DNA from: Stereum hirsutum FP-91666 SS1
Taxonomy: Eukaryota; Basidiomycota; Agaricomycetes; Russulales; Stereaceae
DNA: 64,000 nucleotides
Direction of reading: 5' to 3'
NCBI RefSeq assembly: GCF_000264905.1
Contig: NW_006763133.1
Span: 630,675 to 694,674 of the forward strand
The position numbers were made by a program, and so were the translations under genes. Of the stretch, positions 1 through 11,286 are shown piece by piece. The number at the start of each line of letters is the position of its first letter. Positions within the stretch are counted from its first letter, which is position 1. Below the pieces are notes generated by a model. It was not told the DNA's origin. It made no database searches and saw only the letters and a list, made by a program, of their open reading frames with translations.

Positions 1-815
1 TCTCCTATACGACCCATCCCTCCCACTTGGACAACGTTTCGTGTCTGCTACGCCTCTTCCCAGCAGCGATATCCCGAGGCTATATCATTCCGTAGCGACG
101 CTTACGCCAGATGGATCAGTCATGATCGCGGGGAGTAATCCGAACTTGGATAGGAGTAGTGTGGTTTACGGGACGGAGTACAGGGTTGAGTGGTTGAGGC
201 CTGCGTATATGCAGGACGGGGTGAAGAGGCCAGTTTGGACGGCCAATAGCAACTGGGATGGAAAGTTGAGGTTCGGGCAGGACGTGAGCTTTGGTGTGGA
301 TGGACTCGAAGGTGGCAAGGATATCAAAGGTCCGTGCATCTGCATACTCTTCTTATCTTCTTCATCGCTCTGATTTTCCTGTTACCATTACTCGGTCACA
401 ATTTTGTGCGGCCCTTTTAGTCGCGCTCATGGACCTAGGATACGTGACCCACGCCGTCCACGCCAACTCCCGCCTCGTCTATCTCAATTGTTCTCCCTCC
501 GATGGTTCGTCGATGACAATCACCGCTCCTCCTAATGGTCAAGTCTACCCTCCGGGCCCTGGATGGCTCTTCATAGTTGTCGACGGCATACCTAGTGAAG
601 CGATCAAGGTCATGGTCGGGGACGGAGCCAGCCCGCCCGTCGACGAAGGTGCTTTGCAGAAGTGAGCATATCTCCGCTGTGTCTCGATTATGAATACATG
701 TACTGATACAATTGATGTCGTATCTAGCCTTCTGAGTAGTACGGATGTGGACCAGTACGATGAGGACAAAGGAGGGGACCGTGGCTCCGGATCCGGCGGC
801 GAAGGGCAGGAATGA
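1..815 (+). CDS. glyoxal oxidase (copper radical oxidase), 3' end only
   Basis: The frame is open from base 2, so the gene starts outside the window. Visible exons are 2-329, 421-661 and 728-815; introns 330-420 and 662-727 have GT...AG ends and join in phase. Reading RLYHSVATLTPDGSVM at about residue 26 and later THAVHANSRLVYL matches the C-terminal half of fungal glyoxal oxidases. In that family the YH pair and the first His of THxxH are copper ligands, with a Cys-Tyr cofactor further upstream (not in the window). The PPGPGWLFIVVDG stretch is the typical C-terminal DUF1929 strand. Such enzymes are secreted and oxidise small aldehydes to supply H2O2 to peroxidases. The tail after the last intron is acidic and Gly/Ser-rich, perhaps a linker or GPI region. 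Family assignment is firm; the substrate is not known. Confidence 0.88.
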
Positions 816-1235
816 GCGTTTGACGGCTATTAACATCGTGGACTTGTTGCGCTCAGAATCGGACATCGTTCTGATACAGGACTGAAGCTGACCTTCCTCT
901 CGTTTGTTATGTATTGTGTCTGATCTTTACTAGTCGTTCTGTACTCGCCAGCTTTCTACATCGCTATCCGACCCGCAGTTACCTCCTGTACACTCGTATC
1001 ATAGCTTTCGCTCCTTGACTTATAGCTACCTATCGCTCCCGATTGACTGATACCATCGGCGATGCTCGAAGTTTCAGGATACAAATTCATCACGAGGCCA
1101 TCGCTTGGACACGGCACCACAATTCAGAATTCTGCTAGCAGGGACGACATTACGGAAAGAATTGCTAACAAATATCACGGACGGAAAGTGTCGAAAGGTG
1201 AGGCTACAGAATGTTTATGTAGTATAAAGCGCGGT
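816..1235. other. intergenic, convergent 3' flanks
   Basis: Lies between the glyoxal oxidase stop and the stop of the kinase-TPR gene. The two genes converge here, so the region should hold both 3' untranslated regions. No ORF with family resemblance and no repeat was seen. Confidence 0.6.
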
Positions 1236-4200
1236 CTATTCTCCGTGGCCGGAATCACCCTTGCCAAGTTGGATCAGGAGTGTCTGGGAACGATCCATGA
1301 GATCAGAACGGTCCCCTCCCTGAACAATCAAACATACACTTGCCTTCACCTCCTTCTCTAGTTTCCTTGCCGAAGACTCTTTGTGTTGAAGTCGATGGAC
1401 TGCGACTAGAAGGGCCAGGCTATGCAGAGTATCTGTGTTTGTATTACCGAGTATCGTCTTTCTACATTTGACGACGTGCTTGAGTGCCTTCTCCGCATCG
1501 AGAAACCGTTTGATATCGATGTATGCGGCGGCCATAAGATGCATACTCTCCAGAGTGTCGACATGATCGTTCCCCAGTATCTTCTTCCTTGAATTGACAA
1601 CCTCCTCTATTAATGTCGGAGCCTCGGTCAAGTGCCTCTGCAACTTATAGGAGGTGGCAGCCAGCAGGTGCTTGGTTGCCAGTGTATTGAGGTGCTCGTC
1701 ACCGAGTGCTGCAACCCTTGCTGCTAAGGTGACCTCCAGCACGAGCAATGCCTCTGCGTAATCGTGGATGCAGTAGAGAGCAGTGGCCAGCAGGTGACTG
1801 CTTTCCAAGGTATCAATATGCTCAGTGCCCAAAGTCGCTGACCTTGCTGTCGTGACCTCCTGCGCCAATGCGACGGTTTCAGAGTATCGATGGAGGTTGT
1901 AGTATACGACGGCTTGAAGATGGCGGCTCTCCAGGAAGTCGACATGTTCCACACCCTGCACATCCTTCCTAACCTCAGATATGCGCTCGCATAGCGTGGC
2001 GGCTTCATCGTACCGGTTCATGCGATTATACGTCGCCGCCAATAAATAGGCGCTCCCTAGCGTATCGACATCTCTGCTTCCTAAGGTACGTTGCCGGGAT
2101 CTGACGACATCCTGCAATAAGTCGGCGGCGTCGTTGAGATGCTTCAGGTTGGCGTAGGCGGAAGCGAGACAATGAGAAGTCGCCAGCGTATCGATATGCT
2201 CGTCACCAAGCACTTTCTTCCTATACTCCAGAGTCTTCTTGAACAGATCGGCAGCTTCGGTATGACGCCCGAGATCGGAATACACGAGGGCGAGGCACTG
2301 TGCAGTAGCCGTAGTGTTCGTATGCTCGAACCCGAGAACCTTCTTCCTCCTCTCCAAAACTCGCTCAAACAACCTGACGGCCTCTGTAGACCGTTTTGAG
2401 CCATGATATGCGCTCGCCAGACGGTGCATGCTCTCCAAAGTGTCCCCGTGATCTATCCCCAAAGCCTTCTTCCTCACCTCCACAACCCTTTCAAAAAGAA
2501 CAACGGCTTTCGGAGACCGCCCCAGGTCATTGTATGCACTCGCCAACGTCCGGGTGTCCTCATTCCCTAGAACCTGTGCCCGAGTCTTGACGACTCCTTC
2601 GAGGAGGTCCGCGGCCTCTGAATATCGCTTTGAGGCATTGTAAGCCGTGGAAAGAACGTGAGCGCTCTCGAGGAGATCTTCATGCTCGTTTCCGAGGGCC
2701 TTTCGTCTCGCGTCCACGACTGTCGCCAGTACTCGAATGGCATCTGCCTCCCTATGAAGACTGACATACACGACACCCAGGAGATGCATCGCGTCCAATC
2801 GTTTCTCGCTGTCGGCTCGAAGAACGACCTCCTCAGCTTCCACAGCTTCTTCCAACATGTGAGTAGCCTCATTGAACCGTCCTAGATTGTCATATACGAT
2901 CGCAAGCTGGTACAAGCTCTCCAAGCAATGGACATGCTTTGCTCCGAGGACTCTCCTTCTGGCCTCAACAACGCCCTCCAACAGGTCAAGCGACTCCGTA
3001 AGTCTACCCATACCGGTGTGGACAACGCCGAGCCAATGCATACTCGCCAATGTGGCGGGGTGTTCGGTCCCAAGGATGCGTTTTCTTTCCTCCACGACAA
3101 TTGCCAGCAGATGCATGGCTTCGACAGAGTGCTTGGCCGAGGCCTGGATGACAGCCAAAAGATGCATGGACGTTAAGGTATCGGCGTGTCCGATCCCTAA
3201 GGTCCTCTTCCGACCATCGACAACCGCTTCCAGCAAGTCGACGGCGTCTGAAGATCGTTTCAAGCGGGTGTACGTCCAGGCGAGAGAGTGAGTACTCGCT
3301 AAAGTGTCCAAGTGTCCGGTCCCAAGAACTCCTTTTTTTGCTTCAACAATCCCCTCGAACATGGTAGCGGCCACGGTGAACTGCCCGAGCTCGTTGTGAA
3401 TCGAAGCGAGGATGTGTCTGCTTTGCAGTGTATCAGGATGATCAGGACCTGTGGCTCTCTTTCTCGCGTCTGCTACCTCGGACGCCAGCTTCAAGGCTTC
3501 ATCGTAGCGATGCAGGTGGCTGTATACCTCAGCGAGGATCTGCCTGCTTTGTAGGGTATCGGGATGATCTGGGCCGGACGCGATCGTTCGCTTTTCGAGG
3601 AGGCTGGCCGCTTCATCGTACCGTCCGCTTTTTAACATGTCGGACACTCGGGTCTGCAGAACGCCCATCCTGGTGACCTCGTCGGTCGCGGAGAAGGATC
3701 GCAGGGTCGCAGAGCCGTCATTACTAGATGGGTTTGACAGTGAAGGTGAGGAGGCCTTCGAGACCCTCACGGTGGCTCTAGAGGCTAATCGAAGGACATG
3801 AGTTGAAGTCCGGCTGCCGAAGGAGTGACACATGAACATCACTTACCTTTCTCCTTCGGAAGCGCATTCCGGATGCTTGCTTGAATTTGAATGAAGGGAG
3901 GTGTCGTCTCAGGATCTGCGGCCCAGCAAGACTGCACGAGCTGCCATATTGGCTCGGTATCCTCAAGCCGGGAAGGGCACTTGGGACGGTCTCCTCGATC
4001 GGCCACAGCCCTTGCTATGACACGCTCGTTTATGCTGGCAAACGGAACCTCGCCGGTGAAAATCTATATGGACAACTGCTGTCAGTGCGGAATCCCAAAA
4101 ACTTGATGTGCATACGAACCTCCCAGGCCGTCATCGCAAAACTATAGATATCCGAGGATTTTCCAGCACGGGCGCCGTCAAGGCATTCAGGAGCCATCCA

Positions 4201-5906
4201 GCGGAGGGTCCCTTGTACAGGACCTGAAAGAGATGCACGGCTCCTGTTCGTCAGACTGTCATCAAGTAGCTGTGAGATCCCGAAGTCGGCCAACAGGGCT
4301 TGATGGTTGTCTCCAACCAGAACGTTCACCTTGGTTCGAGTCAGTATAATAATAACAAGAGTCGAAGTGAAAAAAGATGACAACTCACGCCTTTTAAATC
4401 ACCATGAATAATGTTTGACCGATGTAAGTACGTCATTCCCGAGACGATATCATCGAGCTGAAGAGAGACGTTGACATCATTCTTAAACGACGAGAATTCA
4501 CCGCTACGCACCAGGACAAGGCGATTGGCATTAGGAGCATGAACACGCAAATATTCACATACATTTCCGAACTTGCAGTATTGGCTGACCATGAACGGCT
4601 ATATCGAGAATGAGATGTGTTAAATTGCCAGGGAGGAAGACGTGCCCGTACCTGAACGGCATCGAGGCATGCCCCAAAGAATCGGAGCACGTTGGGATGG
4701 TATAGCCGTGCCCTACGAAAAGCTCACGAGTAAATACAAACACAGCATCATATGTAGAACCACAATCCGCGTACCATATCTGCACTTCCTTGAGGAACAC
4801 CTGTGTCGTGTAACTATTAGACAACCAAGGCACTCACGGGCGAGAAGCGAACGAGAACATACATCTTTCTCTGCGTCCTCCAAGGCGCGAGAGTCTTCAA
4901 GATACATCTGCTTGACAGCAACAACCTATGACCATGGTTCATCAGCATCAATCCGCACAGAAAGAGGAGCAGCTGGGGCTCGCCTTCCCATCCCACTCGC
5001 CGCGATACAGCATACCGAATGACCCCTTTCCTATTTTTTCTTCATGATGAATCGCAACCTCTAGACTTGTCAGAGTCCACGGCTCTATCGAAGGGGACTG
5101 TCCATGCTTCGACTTTGACATCCTTTGCAAGGCTGCAGTTGCCACACGAATGAATTTCTCTTCGGGCGCAGGTGATTTCACACGCTGAACTCCAATCTCA
5201 GAGACATGCTAGTCACAGACCCTTAGAACTAAACGCCACTATCTTCAAATGAAAGCTCACTTTCGATAATCCAACCAGGAGCTCTTCCATTCGTCGATAG
5301 TGACCATTCCTATCCTCTAGTGCAGCTAGGATTTTATGGTCATTCTTCGATAATTCCTCTAGCCTCTCGGACAAGTCCAAATGGTCCTGTGTTTGCGCAG
5401 CTTCCATCCTAGCTTGAAACTCTGAGCTGTCCAAGTGTGCCGCAATCTAATTGTAAATCGTCAGCACGGTTTCTGGGAGGAGAAACGAGTTGATCCACCG
5501 ACATTAAACCGATTGTACGAATCAATGATGGCGGCGCCGGCATTCTTTATTGCAAGGTCTATATCGGAGGCATGGAGCAAACACCAGACGAAACCCTTCC
5601 GCGAGATCATCGATAAAACATCGTCTGTCATCTCAATGGTCCTGTCAACATGAACATAACGACGCGTACAGTCGGTAAACCTATCCATATCGACGACATA
5701 TGCATATTTCATGGACGTACTGCACAACATAATCCAAAGGGTTATCCACCTCGATAGTCGTCTCTGCGCAATAATCCGTCCAATTCCGTCAAGAGTTGGC
5801 ATCGATCGAGTAAGCACCGTAGCTGGGAGCGCCTGCTCTGAATAGTATCATAGACGGTGTAAGAACTCTTGAGCGTAGCCCAGGCGATGGCAAGAATTTC
5901 AGCCAT
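1236..5906 (-). CDS. MLKL-like helical domain + protein kinase + TPR fusion protein
   Basis: Proposed start is ATG 5906-5904 (MAEILAIAWATL...), the usual N-terminus of basidiomycete MLKL_NTD-like adaptor domains, followed by RRSQLRCLLDRC and, after an intron, GFVWCLLHASDID. A helical linker (EFQARMEAAQ, RRMEELLVGL) leads to a kinase of about 270 residues. It keeps the glycine loop GKGSFG, VAVK lysine, HGDLKGVN catalytic loop, DFG and APE, so it looks catalytically competent and TKL-like. The C-lobe ends WAADPETTPPF and splices in phase into a kinesin-light-chain-type array: 18 repeats of 42 residues (the ninth only 36) plus a partial one, consensus LGxEHxDTLxSxHxLAxxY. Introns supported include 5642-5720, 5447-5502 and a GC-AG intron 4926-4983. 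The junction near 5755-5770 needs a one-base frame change (see findings). A role in signalling or cell death is inference. Confidence 0.8.
1380..3650 (-). repeat. tandem 126-bp units coding TPR repeats
   Basis: The C-terminal half of the kinase-TPR gene is a run of about 18 diverged 126-bp units, each encoding one 42-residue TPR. Recurrent protein words are LESMHLLA, RRKxLG and EHxDTL. The units differ substantially from one another, so this is an old coding repeat rather than a recent minisatellite expansion. Confidence 0.85.
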
Positions 5907-7148
5907 GATGGACGTCTTGGACGAAGGAGTCGGGAGGGTGATCAATTTCAGGGCGGAAAGGCATGGGTCTGTGTTGATGTTGATGTTGATGTTGATGCCA
6001 GGGCGGGACGACATAGACGCTGAGAACATTGTAGTGTCGTTCTGGCATCGACAGGTCTTTGATTTGGTTGGCCGTGGACTTCGATAATTGAATAGAAAGG
6101 CATTCTCCAAGCGCGTTCATCACGATGAAAATAAATATCATTCTGTATAAAAAAACAAATTGCCCGGAAAATGAGATGCGCGTAGCGCTCTGGATGCTGA
6201 GTCCCAATGTATCCAGGAAGCAGTTTCTTGTGAGCAATCCATTATTTCGACATGGTTTCGTGCCCCTAAAAGACGCAAATGCCGTTTGCGACTGCGGGTT
6301 GACAGAAAGTACCTACGGCTAGAGAGTCCACTGAGTTGATAAAGTGTAAAATTTGACTCACGGGCAAAAGTAGACATGGAGAAATGGATAAACAGTAGAT
6401 GAAGCCGGTGGGTGGTCGATAGACTCGAGTGGCAGCAGGTCTTGTTTGGTTTCTGTCCGCAGAGGTCAGATCCGGCAGTTGCCGGTCTCCTCGCGTCAGT
6501 GCGGGTGTCTCCTGATTCATCCTCTCCGCCAGATTCTGACAGTGCACACTGAGTTCGCATTGTCCAGTTTTCCCAAGGTAGGTCTAGAGTAAGTAGGCGG
6601 AATATCTATTGGACCAGGAGTCTTTCGGAGACGCGTGTCAATGTGCTAGAGTTGCCGCTTTGGGCTTCTCAGCGACATTGAAGAGATCGCGAGAGAACAG
6701 CAAACAGTTGCTTTGTCTTCTCGTGTCCTGGCAGGATTTTGCATTTCCACAAAACGTGGCACGATCCTCAATGCATTGTTTCGCATTGTGTTTTGTCGGC
6801 GTCGTTTTGCAATTCTGGTACCGGTGCCGTGCAACGCCCACCTACGCCAACGACACTGAGTTGGCTTGTGTTCCGGTTAGGCTCGGCACTCGGACAATAG
6901 CAGAATTCAAATTGACGCTTTGTCCCCTCTGTCAGCCATGATATAAAACGCTGCCCGTCTCTTTCAGCCCACCAGTATACCTCCCCTTCAATTATATAGC
7001 TTCCAAGCGCCACCCTTAAGGCAAGTAATCGGCTACTTCTGCGTTACGTTGATGTGAAAGGTTCACGGCAGCGTTCAACACTGACTCCCTTCTCTGTTCA
7101 CAGACCTTTCACCCCTTTGTATCGACCCGTTCTTTCGCCAATCTCTCC
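5907..7148. other. divergent intergenic region between kinase-TPR and MYND genes
   Basis: About 1.2 kb with only short overlapping reading frames that lack family resemblance. It should hold both promoters. A short TGATGT/GTTGAT hexamer run lies at about 5972-5998 in the presumed 5' leader of the kinase gene. CT-rich stretches near 7090-7145 precede the MYND start codon. Confidence 0.5.
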
Positions 7149-8272
7149 ATGGTGCGTAGACCTCGGTATCCTTAGTTTGTTTCGCTCTCTCAACTACTAC
7201 TAAACTCTAGGAGCCCATTGCGTCCGATACATACCGAACGGCCTCCAAGGATCAAATTTGCGAAGGATGTAACAAGCGTCCTGAGGAGGGACGCTCCCAC
7301 CAACTTTGCAGCGGATGTCGCGCAGCGATGTTTTGTAGCAAAGAATGTCTAGCGCAGGTGTGGAAGTATCACAAGTAAGTGGACGCCTTCTTCATACCGA
7401 ATTGCGCTTGGCAACCCGTCTCAGAAAATGACCGTGGCTGATCTTGTCCAAAATCTAGGACTTCGTGCCTGAAGTTTCAGGCGCAGAACGAGCTCGAGGA
7501 ATTGGGCAAGCCGTCAGTTCGAGCCAAACAAAACCGCCGATTCTCGGAGTTCTGGACCACACATCGGGACACCTTTGTCGATGCTATCGACATGGCTATC
7601 CTCGGCGAAATTGTCGGGATTGAAGTCCCAAATGGTTCCTCTTTTCCCGAACACAACTTTAACATCATCGATGCTTCCAATTATGTGGCTTACTTCCAAC
7701 TCTCCGATAGAGCACAAGGCGGTGACCCATCTAGGACATACGAAGTCAAGCAAGGCACTCTTACGACCTGGGCCGTTTTTGAGAAGGACCCTATACTCAG
7801 CGCGATTTACGATCTTGAAGATGTCGCTAGGTGGCGACAAGAGAGCCAGGCAAGGATCCAGCAACTCCGAGAGTCCGGTAAATATCTCGAGGACATCGGC
7901 ATGGCTACCATAATGATAAGAGTCCTGAGTCCCAGCGGCGACCCGGATCTCAACCAGACTGTGCGTCTTGGGAAGATGGTGTACAAACGGGACGTTAAGG
8001 CGTTGCTGACTGAGTTGCAGGCGTTGAAAGTGTCTCCATCATCAGAGTGGTTGGACAACCTGTTGATGTACGTGGATTCGGGCGTTTCGCGCAGGTGGTT
8101 CGAGCGCGAGGGGATGAGGACATCGGTCTGTGGGCACATGGTCAAGGTTGTCGGTGAACCAGGCTCGAAGTCTCGATGGAAATGGTTAGAACTGTCACGG
8201 GAGGAAGCAGTAGCTCTTATCAAAAAGCGCTTTGGGCATCCGGTAACAAGGGGCAGCTCAAGGTCTTCTTGA
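7149..8272 (+). CDS. MYND-type zinc finger protein
   Basis: Exons are 7149-7151 (the ATG alone), 7211-7374 and 7459-8272. The start is chosen because ATG is followed at once by GTGCGT, and the next exon opens in phase with EPIASD. Residues about 18-55 form a MYND finger: ICEGC, LCSGC, FCSKEC and HKTSC give the C-x2-C ... C-x2-C ... C-x3-C ... H-x3-C ligand order. The rest, about 290 residues, is an uncharacterised C-terminal region (FSEFWTTHRDTFVDA...) common downstream of MYND fingers in Agaricomycetes. MYND fingers usually bind proline-rich peptides in nuclear proteins. The function of this protein is unknown. Confidence 0.85.
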
Positions 8273-8583
8273 TTCCGCTAATTCCTGTCTTGTTCTCTCT
8301 CGCTCAACCCTACCTTGTTGCTATTCCCTTAGTAGTTAATGTGCATATACCATGTTGACTCGAATCGTTCCCATACTGTACATGATGCGTTGGGCTAACT
8401 TCAAGACGCAATATGAAAAATTAAAATGGAACCCCGACGGCATTGAGCTCAAAAATGGAACAAGGCGGCGGGAAACTTCCACTGTAGAAAAGGGCGAAGG
8501 TATACGGATCTATCTGAAGTGCATACGGTATGTTTATAAGATACACGCATAAGACGGAAGAAAACGTGACGCACCATGTCCGA
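8273..8583. other. short convergent intergenic gap
   Basis: Contains the 3' flanks of the MYND gene and of the F-box gene on the other strand. Nothing else was seen. Confidence 0.6.
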
Positions 8584-10011
8584 CTACCACTGCCCAAGCG
8601 ACCATCGACGCGAGCGCACTGGTTCTAAATCGAAGCCTTCCTCCACGCATCGCTGAATCCTGTCGATAGCATCCTCATTAACTGCCCGTAGACACGCATA
8701 TGCATCGACTCCCATCCGAAGGCATCTCAGCCGCCCAACCCCTTCCGATCCACTCATGCCAGTTGGCGCCAGGTCTTTATCGGAAGCTCGCGGATCAACA
8801 GGACCTCTCCACCGACTTTCTACAAACTGGGCCACTTGTGTGCTGTTCTCCGCGTTCCATCTTCTATGTGCGAGCCGGACCTCTCCCCCATCAAATCCCT
8901 CGCTCTCGGACAAATATGGTTCCGACTCTGCCAAATCGACCTCCACGACATTCGGGAAATGCTCCAATATCTCCATTCTGCATTCCATCTCCGCAGACGG
9001 CGGTAGTCCGAGCGTCAACTTGCGTACGGTTCCCAATGCTCCATGTCGCTGAACGAAGTTCATCAGGTCATCTCTATGTCTAGCGAGCTCGAAGTTGAGC
9101 CTATACGTGGGCGAGATTTCCAGCTCAGAGAGATTGGGGAAAGTGAGAGCGCGGAGGTATATGGAAGGAAAGTCGAGGTCGGAGATGGGGAACGAGAAGA
9201 AGCGTAGAGACGGGAGCGTAAGTGGGGCTTGAGTCTGCTGCTCGTCGAATCCACCAGGTTCGAACTCTATTTGCGAGTAGAGAAACGTGCCGATGGTGAG
9301 TGATTCGAGGGATGTGCATTGAGAGAGAATAGAGAAGAGATGAGGCTCATGTTCTTCTTGCCTCCATTCGATAGCAACGTTCGAGGTCTTCCAAATCTTG
9401 AGGGATGTGAGCTGCGACAGAGAAGGAACAAGTTTCAGGCAATCGCATATGTAGGGGACCTTGAGAGCGATGCGTTTGATTTCTGGAGAGCTCGTGAAGA
9501 TGGAGCGCAGAGAGGTGCTGGCATCATTTGGCCAGTCTAGGATTTGAATGCTCTGGAGATTGGGGAAGGATGTTGGGTGTGCCGCAACATAAACGTCGGA
9601 CTGCCTATATGGACCACCGAGAGCGATGTCGTACCATCTATCCGCCTCTTCGAGAAGACGAAGAAAGAAGGGATCATAGCGTCCGCCACCCGCTTGTGTC
9701 GAATCCCGGAGCGAGCATGTCAGCGGCATGCTCTTCGAGCGCTGGAGGTGGCGTCCAAAAGCGATCAGGGCGGGAGAGTGTACCTGACTTGACAGACCGA
9801 TCTCGTTGGGCTGGTTCGTTACCTTTCGTAGCCGGAAACGTGACCATAGCAGTGGCGTCTCGAGGACGACTTCACGCCAACGACGACATATCCGGGCGAG
9901 AAGAATGGGTGCCGAGTCGGGGTCCATGTCTGGGACGTCTGCGTAGACACAGTAGAGAAAGCATTCAACCAGAAGTTCCGGCGGACATTTCGTGGAGAAT
10001 GCGGAGCTCAT
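8584..10011 (-). CDS. F-box protein, CRRWREV family
   Basis: A single uninterrupted frame of 475 codons starting MSSAFSTKCPPELL. Residues about 8-55 form an F-box-like motif: CPPELLVECFLYCVY, then ILLARICRRWREVVLETPLLW. The remaining 400 residues contain weak leucine-rich segments (FPNLQSIQIL, LPSLRFFSF, FPNLSELEIS) like those of large F-box expansions in Agaricomycetes. Such proteins are predicted substrate receptors of SCF ubiquitin ligases, the F-box binding Skp1 and the repeat region binding targets. A close relative lies at 20687-21994 on the same strand. The substrate is unknown. Confidence 0.88.
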   Translation of the reverse strand: MSSAFSTKCPPELLVECFLYCVYADVPDMDPDSAPILLARICRRWREVVLETPLLWSRFRLRKVTNQPNEIGLSSQVHSPALIAFGRHLQRSKSMPLTCSLRDSTQAGGGRYDPFFLRLLEEADRWYDIALGGPYRQSDVYVAAHPTSFPNLQSIQILDWPNDASTSLRSIFTSSPEIKRIALKVPYICDCLKLVPSLSQLTSLKIWKTSNVAIEWRQEEHEPHLFSILSQCTSLESLTIGTFLYSQIEFEPGGFDEQQTQAPLTLPSLRFFSFPISDLDFPSIYLRALTFPNLSELEISPTYRLNFELARHRDDLMNFVQRHGALGTVRKLTLGLPPSAEMECRMEILEHFPNVVEVDLAESEPYLSESEGFDGGEVRLAHRRWNAENSTQVAQFVESRWRGPVDPRASDKDLAPTGMSGSEGVGRLRCLRMGVDAYACLRAVNEDAIDRIQRCVEEGFDLEPVRSRRWSLGQW

Positions 10012-11286
10012 GGTAATCTAAAAAATAATCGTGGTATTTCGAGTCAGTTCCACACTTCAAATGCAGAAATGATGTGACGAAAATTCGATGGTAACAAGCA
10101 TAAGTATGAGAATCGAAAAGGACGGACCCTAGTATCTTGTATCGAGAAAGCACCGCTAGTTTATTGATGTCTCCGCGATGGCAGCGATTGAGCAAAGAAG
10201 AGAGGGACGGGACGTTCAGTGTACCGCAGACTCGTAGGCGATGATGATGGTCGAGTCAAAGGTTGACAACCCTCGTCAAGGACCAGCCTTCATCTTCACG
10301 TTCTCGGATTTAAATTCAGCGCTGGCAGTGTCTGCGCGCATGACATGGTTTTACACGGCAATACAGTAGTTGGCGCGGAATGGCACTCACCAGTGGGCTA
10401 CACATCGAAAAAGGTTCAGAACGGGAGTAAAGTTCCAGTTCAGCCCAAGTTGAGACGTTCTCCACCCCGTTGGCGTCGTGTCACCTCGTGTCACCACGCG
10501 AGGGCCACAGTGGCGTAAATCCAACCTTACGGCCTCCCTCAACACTGTTGAAGTTGGGTCAGACGTCTTCAGAGACGCAAGTGTAAAGCTCGGTAATGGT
10601 TCTCAAGACCAGCTAAATTACAAAGAAATGTGCATCATTCGATGGTCACGAAAGGTCGTGACTGCAGTCGTGTAGTTGTAAAAACCTCGGATTGTGGATT
10701 GGCAAGCAGGGAATGTATGCAGATAGACAAAAGTGCATCAGTCAAGGCAGATTAAGACATTTACTGTCACTCATACCCAGTATACATAAACGGCACCCAC
10801 TCAGAAATACTTGTCTTCTCACTTTCTCCCAAAACTATGCAACGGAAGCGATAGGTACAGCATATTTAGCTGACCTTTCCTCCAGCCTATGAGGCGCTCT
10901 CTCGAAATTATGTTGACCCAGAAGATGAGCAAAGGTTTCTGCAGCCACGAGTTTTTCACCTCGACCTTTGTGTGGGGCAAGGGACCGGACGACTGTCAGC
11001 CTGCTAAGAGACTCGGTGATGGGCTTTGACGCTTGTTTGCAACTTCATGAAAATCTCAGAGTGGGCGCGTATATCGATGCGGCGCGATTGAAGACTTGAT
11101 GTGGGCGATGCAAGGTCGAAAATAAGACCTAGAAGGCATAGAGATTATGGAAAACAAACAACAGCGGAGGCATGCTCGTTGTATACACGTAGAAAGCCAT
11201 ACAAATCTATCCAAACCAGCCACCAGGAAAAGTGCGAAACAAAATACAAGGAATAACATGCCCTGCAACCGGGATTAGACTCGAGC
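10012..11286. other. intergenic, no supported gene
   Basis: About 1.3 kb between the start of the F-box gene and the stop of PNO1. Only short ORFs of fewer than 80 codons without recognisable motifs were seen. The part next to 10012 should carry the F-box promoter. Confidence 0.5.
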
